From: Marinoscillum pacificum
GTDB lineage: Bacteria > Bacteroidota > Bacteroidia > Cytophagales > Cyclobacteriaceae
DNA length: 64,000 bases
Direction of reading: 5' to 3'
NCBI RefSeq assembly: GCF_024714495.1
Contig: NZ_JAMZMJ010000007.1
Location: 62,001 to 126,000, forward strand
Shown here one piece after another: positions 55,745-63,340 of this stretch (within the stretch, counting starts at the first letter, position 1; each line of letters starts with the position of its first letter). A program made the translations under genes and the position numbers. The notes under the pieces are model-generated. The model saw only the letters and a program-made list of their open reading frames with translations. It had not been told where the DNA came from and did not search any database.

Positions 55745-56809
55745 ATGAGCGAACCTAAGGTTAGTGATGAGATAGATTTGATTGAAGTATTTCATGGTGT
55801 TTGGAAAAAAAGATATACAGTTATTAAGGTTGGTATTGCTGGAGCAATTATTGGATTGTTGGTTGCTCTTAGCCTTCCTGTAGAATACGAGGCTTCTTGC
55901 AGATTGATTCCTGAAAATCAAGGTAGTAGCATGGGAGGAATGAATGGCCTGAGCGGTCTTGCAAGTTTAGCAGGAATTGATTTGTCCTCGAATAATGGGA
56001 AATCTTTGTCTCCAACTCTATATGCTGAAATCGTTGGTAGTACCCCTTTCATTATAGAAATTATAAACGATACTTTATATTTTTCTAATGATGATGTTAA
56101 ATTAACTCCTAAAAAATATTTTGAAGAGATTTATAGTCCTTCGATATCAAGTTATTTTTTACAGTATACGATTGGCTTGCCAGGATTGATAAAATCCATG
56201 TTTATGCAACCGAAAACAGATAAGCTGATCGAAGAAAATTCTAATGTTTTTAGTTTGTCTAAATCTGATAAGAAATTAATAAAGTCAATGCGTGAGCGCA
56301 TTTTGTTAAATATAGATGAAAGAACTGGATTGATTCAAATCATGGTGGAAATGCCTGATCCATATGCAGCTGCTCAACTAGCAAATAATGTTAAGGTCAA
56401 AATTACTGAGTCAGTTGTTGGGTATAAAACAAGCAAAGCTCATATGAATTTAGATTTTATCGAAGGAGCATATCTGAATGCAAAAGAAAAGTTTACTGCT
56501 TTGAAAAATAAGTTGGCAATAGTAAGTGATAGAAACTTAAATATATCCTCAGCTTCAGCTCGAATTGAAATTGAGAATGTCCAAATGGAATATAATAGTG
56601 CATATCAGATATACACGAGTTTAGGGACTCAACTTGAACAAGCTAAGATTCACTTGAATGAAGAGACACCAGTATTTACCATGTTGGAGCCAGTTTTGAT
56701 ACCAACTGAGAAATCTAGTCCGAAAAGGTTACTTATTGTTTTGGTTTTTGGGATTTTAGGTACGGTAATTGGAGTGTTAATCGCTCTTTTCAAATTCCAA
56801 ATGGGATAA
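55745..56809 (+). CDS. Wzz-type chain-length / co-polymerase protein
   Basis: This 354-residue protein has an N-terminal membrane helix (about residues 30-48), a long periplasmic region with a coiled-coil, and a C-terminal membrane helix (about 328-348, LLIVLVFGILGTVIGVLIAL). The N-terminal pattern IDLIEVFHGVWKKRYTVIKV is that of the Wzz/FepE domain. No tyrosine-kinase (Walker) region is fused. It works with the Wza-like protein encoded just upstream to set polymer length or bridge the periplasm. Confidence 0.92.
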   Translation: MSEPKVSDEIDLIEVFHGVWKKRYTVIKVGIAGAIIGLLVALSLPVEYEASCRLIPENQGSSMGGMNGLSGLASLAGIDLSSNNGKSLSPTLYAEIVGSTPFIIEIINDTLYFSNDDVKLTPKKYFEEIYSPSISSYFLQYTIGLPGLIKSMFMQPKTDKLIEENSNVFSLSKSDKKLIKSMRERILLNIDERTGLIQIMVEMPDPYAAAQLANNVKVKITESVVGYKTSKAHMNLDFIEGAYLNAKEKFTALKNKLAIVSDRNLNISSASARIEIENVQMEYNSAYQIYTSLGTQLEQAKIHLNEETPVFTMLEPVLIPTEKSSPKRLLIVLVFGILGTVIGVLIALFKFQMG

Positions 56810-56847
56810 GCCATTATTTTCAGCTCTAACACTAAACTTAAAAGTCT

Positions 56848-58587
56848 ATGTTTTCAGATAATAAGGTTGTTCAACAACTTCTATCTTTAATGAAACAGAA
56901 TGAAATTTACGATGTTGTTATTTCACCAGGGAGCCGGCATTATTCAATTACTAAATCGCTCGAATCTCTCAGTGAATTCAACCTATACTCTGTTGTTGAT
57001 GAAAGAAGTGCAGCCTTCTTTGCTTTAGGGTTGATTCAAAAATTAAAGAAACCCGTAGCGATATGTTGCACTTCAGGAACATCTGCTGCTAATTATATTT
57101 CAGCGACAGTTGAAGCTTATTATCAGGAACTTCCTCTTCTTGTAATTACGGCTGATAGATTGCCTCAATTATTAGGTCAAAAAGAGGAGCAAATGTTTAA
57201 GCAAGATGACGTTTTTAAAGGGTTTACAAAGTTTCACGCCCAAATACCTCCTGTTGAAGATACAATAAGTGAATGGTATTGTAATAGAGTATTAAACGAA
57301 TCGCTTCTTGCATTGTATCGATTTGGGAAGGGACCTGTCCATATCAATTTGCCTATAGAAAGGCACGATCTTGACACATTTAGTATGAAGGTTTTACCTC
57401 TTGCTAGAAAGATAAAATTACATGGTATTTCTTCAGATCGATTTAGGGATCCTATTAGTCAGGCTTCTGAGGAACTATCCAAAAAGAAACTAATGATTCT
57501 TTGGGGGCAAAGTGAGCCAATGAGCCATTCTCTAAGAAATAAGTTAGATTTATTTTGTGAAAAGTTCAATTGTGTCATAATTTCTGATAAGCTTTCTAAC
57601 TGTCACCATAGTAGTTCCATTGAATTCGGGTTCCCAATTTTCAAGGCTATGAATTCATTAGAAAAAGATCAATTATTTCCAGATATTGTAGTAACAATGT
57701 TTGGGAATAGTACTTTTAATAATGATGTAAAAGGCTATTTGAAAAGACATTTAACAAAGGTTGAACATTGGGATATATCATGTAAAGGGGACGTTTGTGA
57801 TCCTTTTGGTCGATTGAGTAGGATTTTTGAAATGTCTGAGGTTGATTTTTTTGATCAGATACTGGCTCAAAATGATTTTGTCAATCCTGATGCTGGTAAA
57901 TATTTTAAGGATTGGAAAAATGTTGAGAATCAATTAATTGAGCCGGAGGACTCGTATGGCGAAATAGCTGCAATTGGAAAACTTATGAAGCGAATACCTT
58001 CCAATTCCTGTCTTCAAATAGCAAATAGTCTTCCCATAAGAATAGCGCATTTATTTGGATTGGATAAATCTGTGGTGGTTTATTGTAACAGAGGTGTCAA
58101 TGGAATAGATGGTTGTATGTCTACAGCCGTAGGTTATGCAGCAGCCTCGGACGAATTGGTATTTTTGTTGATCGGTGATTTAACGTTTTTTTATGATATG
58201 AATGCATTGTGGAATAGACACCTATCTTCAAATTTAAGGGTTCTGCTCCTAAATAATGAAGGTGGAGGTGTGATGCACCTACCATTGAAGAACGAGCAAG
58301 CTGAGGATATATCCAAACATGTATCTGCTGGACATTCAACCAATGCGAGAGGTTGGGCAGAATCAGTTGGAATTAATTATTTTCCTGTTACTCAAGAACA
58401 GGAGTTGGAGAATGGTTTAGATTTATTGATTTCGAATAGTGAAAAGCCGATAATTGTTGAAGTTTTCACCAAGAAAGAGAGAGATGTGTCTGATTATAGA
58501 TCCTTTTTTAGGAAGTTAAATAGAGATACACTTCAAGATAAAGTGGTACAAAAACTTAAGAATTCTATAAAAGGTTCTTTTCTTTAA
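56848..58587 (+). CDS. MenD-like thiamine-diphosphate-dependent enzyme in the polysaccharide locus
   Basis: The 579-residue protein has the three-domain fold of ThDP enzymes and is closest in pattern to MenD (SEPHCHC synthase). Visible features are ISPGSR (Ser29, Arg30), the cofactor-activating Glu52 in VVDERSAAF, CTSGTSAANY, TADRLPQL, NSLPIR (Ser394, Arg398), CNRGVNGIDG (Arg415), and the ThDP motif GDLTFF(x)LLLNNEGGGV (Asp444, Asn469-Asn470). The segment equivalent to the MenD PTSKR strand reads NSTFNNDVKG, losing the Lys/Arg usually facing the second substrate. With no menaquinone gene nearby and an SDR and flippase following, a modified reaction on a sugar or acyl precursor is more likely than menaquinone synthesis, but bona fide MenD cannot be excluded. 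Confidence 0.8.
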   Translation: MFSDNKVVQQLLSLMKQNEIYDVVISPGSRHYSITKSLESLSEFNLYSVVDERSAAFFALGLIQKLKKPVAICCTSGTSAANYISATVEAYYQELPLLVITADRLPQLLGQKEEQMFKQDDVFKGFTKFHAQIPPVEDTISEWYCNRVLNESLLALYRFGKGPVHINLPIERHDLDTFSMKVLPLARKIKLHGISSDRFRDPISQASEELSKKKLMILWGQSEPMSHSLRNKLDLFCEKFNCVIISDKLSNCHHSSSIEFGFPIFKAMNSLEKDQLFPDIVVTMFGNSTFNNDVKGYLKRHLTKVEHWDISCKGDVCDPFGRLSRIFEMSEVDFFDQILAQNDFVNPDAGKYFKDWKNVENQLIEPEDSYGEIAAIGKLMKRIPSNSCLQIANSLPIRIAHLFGLDKSVVVYCNRGVNGIDGCMSTAVGYAAASDELVFLLIGDLTFFYDMNALWNRHLSSNLRVLLLNNEGGGVMHLPLKNEQAEDISKHVSAGHSTNARGWAESVGINYFPVTQEQELENGLDLLISNSEKPIIVEVFTKKERDVSDYRSFFRKLNRDTLQDKVVQKLKNSIKGSFL

Positions 58588-58607
58588 TATCAGTTTATAC
58601 TATTTAT

Positions 58608-60143
58608 ATGCGAGAAAGCAATAGTAGGATTGCTAAGAATACAATTATCCTGTATTTCAGGATGATATTTACTGTCCTAATTAATTTATATACATCTCGC
58701 TTACTACTCGATAGACTTGGAGTAAGTGATTTTGGTTTATTTAATCTAGTAGGAGGCGTTGTTTTATTAGTTGGGTTTATTAATAATGCAATGACATCTT
58801 CAACACAAAGGTTTCTAAATTATGAGAGTGGAACTAGTCATTTAAATAACTTAAAACAAGTATTTGGATCTAGCTTATTAGCCCACCTTTTAGTTGGTAT
58901 AGTAATATTGATGCTCGGAGAGTCCCTGGGTCTATGGTTTGTTTTAAATTCATTAAATATTCCTGAAGGGCGAGAAGTTGCATCAATATGGTTGTATCAA
59001 TTGTCATTAATTACGCTTTTTGTAACCATCCTGACGGTTCCTTACAATGCATTGGTTATAGCAAACGAAAAAATGTCGATCTATGCTTTATTGAACGTTT
59101 TGGAAGTATTTCTAAAGCTTATAGCGGTTATTTTGATCGATAGTTTTGTATACGATCATCTAATGACATACGGTTGTTTATTATTTGTTGCTTCATTTCT
59201 GGTTAGACTATTCAATATAGTTTATTGTTTACAGTATTTTCCTGAGTGTAGAGTGTTTTACATTTATAATCCAAGACAACTAAGGCAGTTGCTGTCTTTT
59301 TCGGGTTGGTCATTAAGTAGCAATTTATCTATAGCCCTCAGAACCCAAGGACTTCAGATAATCTTAAACCTTTTTTTCGGCACAGTTTTAAATGCCAGTA
59401 TGGGGATCGCTAATCAGGTAAATATGGCTGTAAAAAATTTTGTTATGAACTTTACAAAGGCGCTGAATCCACAAATCGTAAAAAACTATGCGTCTGGCGA
59501 CATAAATCAAATGCAAAAGCTAATTTATTTTGGTTCTCGTATTTCCTTTTACTTGGTATCGATAATTGCAATACCAATTATTATTGAGACGAAATTTATT
59601 TTAAATATCTGGTTAAAGGAAATTCCAGATCTTGCTATTGTGTTTATTAGATTGATATTAATACAAGCATTAATTGATTCTTTTGCAAGTGTAATGGCAA
59701 CAGCACAAGGAGCAACTGGGCGGGTAAAGAATTATCATCTTACTCTCAGTTTAATAGGGCTATTGAACCTTCCTATTAGTTATTCATTATTATACTTTGG
59801 ATTTGGTCCAGAAAGTACCTTAAAGACAGGTATCGTTATATCCTTATTCGTGGGTATCGTCAGAGTACTTTTTTTGTCTAATTCTGTTGGTATAAATGCA
59901 AGAGACTTTGTTTTTGGTGTCATGGGAAAATGCTTTCTGGTTGCCATTTTAGCTACTTCGTTCGCATTTGTGTTTCATTTATATTTTAGAGGCGGCTTCA
60001 TAATGAACGTCTTGTCATTATTAGTGTCAATTTTATCCGTACTTTGTATGGTGTTTATCATTGGCATAACTACACAAGAAAGACAGCTTATTATTAAAAA
60101 GGTAATGGCCATTGCTCATTTACCGTCATTAAACAAGAAATAG
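58608..60143 (+). CDS. Wzx-type polysaccharide flippase
   Basis: The 511-residue polytopic protein has about fourteen hydrophobic segments and starts NTIILYFRMIFTVLINLYTSRLLL, followed by LGVSDFGLFNLVGGVVLLVGFINNAM. This is the pattern of the oligosaccharide flippase (MVF/MATE-like) superfamily. It would move undecaprenyl-linked repeat units across the inner membrane. It lies 20 bases after the MenD-like gene and 17 bases before the SDR gene. A Wzy-type polymerase was not seen in the window. Confidence 0.9.
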   Translation: MRESNSRIAKNTIILYFRMIFTVLINLYTSRLLLDRLGVSDFGLFNLVGGVVLLVGFINNAMTSSTQRFLNYESGTSHLNNLKQVFGSSLLAHLLVGIVILMLGESLGLWFVLNSLNIPEGREVASIWLYQLSLITLFVTILTVPYNALVIANEKMSIYALLNVLEVFLKLIAVILIDSFVYDHLMTYGCLLFVASFLVRLFNIVYCLQYFPECRVFYIYNPRQLRQLLSFSGWSLSSNLSIALRTQGLQIILNLFFGTVLNASMGIANQVNMAVKNFVMNFTKALNPQIVKNYASGDINQMQKLIYFGSRISFYLVSIIAIPIIIETKFILNIWLKEIPDLAIVFIRLILIQALIDSFASVMATAQGATGRVKNYHLTLSLIGLLNLPISYSLLYFGFGPESTLKTGIVISLFVGIVRVLFLSNSVGINARDFVFGVMGKCFLVAILATSFAFVFHLYFRGGFIMNVLSLLVSILSVLCMVFIIGITTQERQLIIKKVMAIAHLPSLNKK

Positions 60144-60160
60144 TAAAAGAGGCATTGTAG

Positions 60161-61009
60161 ATGATAAAAAAAATCATTAAAAAAATTCTTGCAAAGTATA
60201 TTGTAATACACAAAGTATCGGTTCCTTACGATATACGAATTGAAGATAAACAGAATGAATTTTCAGGCGATGTAGCTATAGTTACTGGTGGTAGTGGCGC
60301 CATTGGTAGGGCAGTAGCCTGTCATTTAGGAGCTATGGGTGTTCATGTTTATGTGTGCGGAACTACTATTGAAAAAACTAACTTGGTTACACAAGAGATT
60401 CAAGCTTTAGGAGGCAAAGCAAGTAATTACGTGTTGGACGCCACTAATCCTGAAAGTATTAAAGATTTATTTAATCAAGTGCTTGAGCAGGAATCAAAAT
60501 TAGATTACTTAATAAATTGTTTAGGTGGGAGTGCAAGAGGTAAAAGTGCTCCTATTTTTGAACAAGAGATTAGCGTTATTAATGATATTTTGGATGTGAA
60601 TCTTAAAGGAGCGATTTTCTCTTGTCGAGAAGCATCAATTGTGATGAAAAATCAAGGCAAAGGAATAATAGTTAATGTTTCATCTATAATTGGAGATCAT
60701 GGAAAAGAGAACTTCTCAGAGTATTCTGCGTCAAAGGCGGGGTTAATATCGTTCACAAAATCAATTGCAATGGATTTGGGCAAATATGGGGTCAGGGTGA
60801 ATTGTGTTTCTCCAGGGATTGTTCAAAGAGGACAAATTACGGAAAGAGATTTGCAAAGAATAAAAAAATCTAACTATTTAAATGATTTTTGTAAGCCTGA
60901 AGATATTGCCGATTCAATTTTGTTTTTATTGTCGAGTAAAGCAAGATTTATTACGGGACAAAATATTGTAGTAGATGGGGGTAGATCTCTTGGGTTAAAG
61001 GGTGATTAA
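60161..61009 (+). CDS. FabG-like short-chain dehydrogenase/reductase
   Basis: This 282-residue SDR has a basic N-terminal extension of about 40 residues, the cofactor site VTGGSGAIGRAVA, catalytic Ser in NVSSIIGDHG, and YSASKAG (Tyr-x3-Lys). The C-terminal end FITGQNIVVDGGRS is shared with FabG and other polyol or keto-group reductases. All catalytic residues are present. Its position behind the MenD-like enzyme and flippase makes reduction of a keto intermediate in unusual sugar or acyl synthesis a reasonable role. The substrate is unknown. Confidence 0.88.
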   Translation: MIKKIIKKILAKYIVIHKVSVPYDIRIEDKQNEFSGDVAIVTGGSGAIGRAVACHLGAMGVHVYVCGTTIEKTNLVTQEIQALGGKASNYVLDATNPESIKDLFNQVLEQESKLDYLINCLGGSARGKSAPIFEQEISVINDILDVNLKGAIFSCREASIVMKNQGKGIIVNVSSIIGDHGKENFSEYSASKAGLISFTKSIAMDLGKYGVRVNCVSPGIVQRGQITERDLQRIKKSNYLNDFCKPEDIADSILFLLSSKARFITGQNIVVDGGRSLGLKGD

Positions 61010-61084
61010 AATTCTTATCTTGACAAGTCTAAGGAACTTCTAGTACTTGGAGCTATTACGATTTAAACTAGAATGTGAGTGAAA

Positions 61085-61092
61085 TATATTTG
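61085..61092 (+). promoter_or_regulatory. Putative -7 promoter element before the pyruvyl transferase gene
   Basis: TATATTTG matches TAnnTTTG exactly, 40 bases before the ATG at 61132 in a 122-base gap. This is the longest gap in the right part of the locus. No -33 TTG at standard spacing is clear. Confidence 0.4.
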
Positions 61093-61131
61093 TTTCAAGG
61101 CATAGGTTTAGAAACAAAAATCAACTAAAGT

Positions 61132-62241
61132 ATGAAAATTGGAATTATGACTTTTTGGGAGTCTAAGAATAATTATGGTCAGATTCTTCAATTATTTGCC
61201 TTACAACGGTACCTGAAAAGTGTTGGGCATGAAGCATATTTGATACGATTTTATAGAAGGGACAATTCCTCACGTTTAACAAAATTACTTAGAAAGGGTG
61301 TTTTAGGAATTTTGAAAAGCAAATTCAATAAAAAGAAGGCAGATGAGATTGATGAAGCACGTAAATTTGAAGAGTTTAAAAGAGAAAATATAGAATTTGG
61401 ACCTAATGAGTATTTCTCATTAGATGAGATTAAGGAAAATCCTCCCTTAGCGGATGTTTATATAACTGGTAGTGACCAGGTATGGAATCACACCTTTACA
61501 GTGTCACCAGAAGCATTTTTGTTGTGTTTTGGTTCTGATGATGTAAAAAGAGTTGCCTACGCTGCTAGTTTTGGTGTTAGAGAGCAAGATCCGTTAACAA
61601 AGAAATTGTTTATCAAACATCTGCGTAAATTCGATAAAATTGGTGTCAGGGAAAGAAGTGGAATTGAACTTGTTGAAAATCTAGGGTTTAATCCGGTTTG
61701 GGTATTGGACCCCACAATGTTATTTAATTCAGCTCAATGGAATGAGATGTTAAACCTTGATTCTTTGAAGGTTAAAATGCGAAAAGAATCGATATTCATA
61801 TACACATTGGGAAATAGCAAAACTAATGACAAAGATAAGTTCATCTCATATGCTTTAAAGATGGATCAATATAATGTAATCCATTCTACGGCTAACAGCG
61901 ATTTTACAGGGAATTTATTTCCTACCATAGAAGAGTGGGTTAATTATATTCGCACATCCAGGCTAGTAATAACAACGTCTTTTCATGGGATTATATTCTG
62001 TATTTTGAATAATACGAATTTTATTGTATTACCTAATACTGGAAGTGCTGAAGGAATGAATGACCGGATAGAAAGCATGTTATCAATTTTAAATATGGAG
62101 GATCATTTAATGATTAAGTTTGATAAATCAAAATTTGATGAAATTTTAGAACGCAGAATAAACTGGGATTTTATTAATAAAAAAATAGAAGAATTGAGGA
62201 TAGTTTCGAAATCATTCATTAGTGATTTTATCACTAGTTAA
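61132..62241 (+). CDS. Polysaccharide pyruvyl transferase family protein
   Basis: The 369-residue protein has the CsaB/WcaK family pattern: IMTFWESKNNYGQILQLFALQRYLK at the N-terminus, YITGSDQVWNHTF, RVAYAASFGVRE, KIGVRERSGIELV, and the C-terminal TTSFHGIIFCILNN. Enzymes of this family add ketal-linked pyruvate to sugar hydroxyls, using phosphoenolpyruvate and introducing negative charge. The length is normal. It probably has its own promoter. The following glycosyltransferase gene starts at or just after its end. Confidence 0.92.
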   Translation: MKIGIMTFWESKNNYGQILQLFALQRYLKSVGHEAYLIRFYRRDNSSRLTKLLRKGVLGILKSKFNKKKADEIDEARKFEEFKRENIEFGPNEYFSLDEIKENPPLADVYITGSDQVWNHTFTVSPEAFLLCFGSDDVKRVAYAASFGVREQDPLTKKLFIKHLRKFDKIGVRERSGIELVENLGFNPVWVLDPTMLFNSAQWNEMLNLDSLKVKMRKESIFIYTLGNSKTNDKDKFISYALKMDQYNVIHSTANSDFTGNLFPTIEEWVNYIRTSRLVITTSFHGIIFCILNNTNFIVLPNTGSAEGMNDRIESMLSILNMEDHLMIKFDKSKFDEILERRINWDFINKKIEELRIVSKSFISDFITS

Positions 62242-62257
62242 ATTTAAAGATAGCAGT

Positions 62258-63325
62258 TTGAAGATATTAGCATTTCCAGCATTTCGAAATGAACATAAAA
62301 ATCCTTATAATTCTAGGCTATATAATTTTATTAAGGAACAAGGTCACAAGGTTGAAGAGTTTTATCGATTTCAATCTTTAAAAGATAAATATCATATTTT
62401 CCATATTCATTGGCCGGATACAATTATAAGAGCTAAGAGTTTGTTTTTTCTAAATTCGCTTAGGTTGGTATTGTTTTATTTTGATTTAATAATATTGAAA
62501 ATAGCAGGAACTAAAATTGTTTGGACTGCCCATAATCTAAGATCGCATGAGTATAGTCAGAATAGCCATTTAAATCAGGTATTGGAACGCATTCATATTT
62601 CAATATTTATTAAGTACTTCATTAATGCTATTATAGTTTTGAATGACCAGACGGAGTCAATGATAAAGACTCTTTATAATATAGGTGAAAACCGTAGGTT
62701 GACATTCGTTAAAATACCTCATCCTAATTATAGAGGGATTTATAAGACAATGGACCAACAATTTGCGAGAAAAGAATTGAATTTAAATCAGCAATTATTT
62801 ACCTATGGATACTTCGGAATAATAAGAAAGTATAAAAATGTTAAAAATTTAGTTGAATGCTTTATTAATTTAAATGATGTCAATTCTCAATTGATAATTG
62901 CTGGTAGTCCAGAGGATCTAGATGAAGTTAGAGCAATTGAAGAAATGATTGTAAATGAAAAAAATATTTACTTTTTAGAAAAAAGGTTGACCAACCACGA
63001 AGTTAGTTGTTTTTTTTCAGCGTGTGATTTGACTGTTCTCCCTTATAAAAATATTCATAATTCTGGATCAGCTATATTATCATTGTCCATGAATAAGCCA
63101 ATTCTGGTGCCTGATAGGCCTGTGTTTTCAGAGTTTAGTGATATTGTTGGGAAAGATTGGGTTTGTACCTATCAAGAATTGAGTGCTGATGCCCTTAAAG
63201 TGGCTCAGGAAAAAGCTAAAACTTTGAGAATACTTGAACCAATTAATTATGGGATATCTAAATTGGATAATTCGATATTGGCATCGGAAACTTTATCCTT
63301 TTATGAGTTAATAATTCGAAAATAG
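62258..63325 (+). CDS. Glycosyltransferase, GT-B fold
   Basis: From TTG 62258 the product is 355 residues and begins KILAFPAFRNEHKNPYNSRL, a normal glycosyltransferase N-terminus. The middle has IFHIHWPDTII and KIVWTAHNLRSHEY. The C-terminal nucleotide-sugar half has GYFGIIRKYKNVKNLVECF, QLIIAGSPEDLDEV and CDLTVLPYKNIHNSGSAILSLSM. It belongs to the GT4-like class. Donor and acceptor sugars are unknown. An in-frame GTG at 62222 overlaps the previous gene by 20 bases and is a less likely start because it adds a non-homologous-looking prefix. Confidence 0.85.
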   Translation: MKILAFPAFRNEHKNPYNSRLYNFIKEQGHKVEEFYRFQSLKDKYHIFHIHWPDTIIRAKSLFFLNSLRLVLFYFDLIILKIAGTKIVWTAHNLRSHEYSQNSHLNQVLERIHISIFIKYFINAIIVLNDQTESMIKTLYNIGENRRLTFVKIPHPNYRGIYKTMDQQFARKELNLNQQLFTYGYFGIIRKYKNVKNLVECFINLNDVNSQLIIAGSPEDLDEVRAIEEMIVNEKNIYFLEKRLTNHEVSCFFSACDLTVLPYKNIHNSGSAILSLSMNKPILVPDRPVFSEFSDIVGKDWVCTYQELSADALKVAQEKAKTLRILEPINYGISKLDNSILASETLSFYELIIRK

Positions 63326-63340
63326 AAGATAGTCAAATCT

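Noticed and set aside
62220-62236. Short hairpin TAGTGA-TTTTA-TCACTA at the end of the pyruvyl transferase gene
   Set aside because: Only a 6-bp AT-rich stem, partly inside coding sequence, with no T-run; likely chance.
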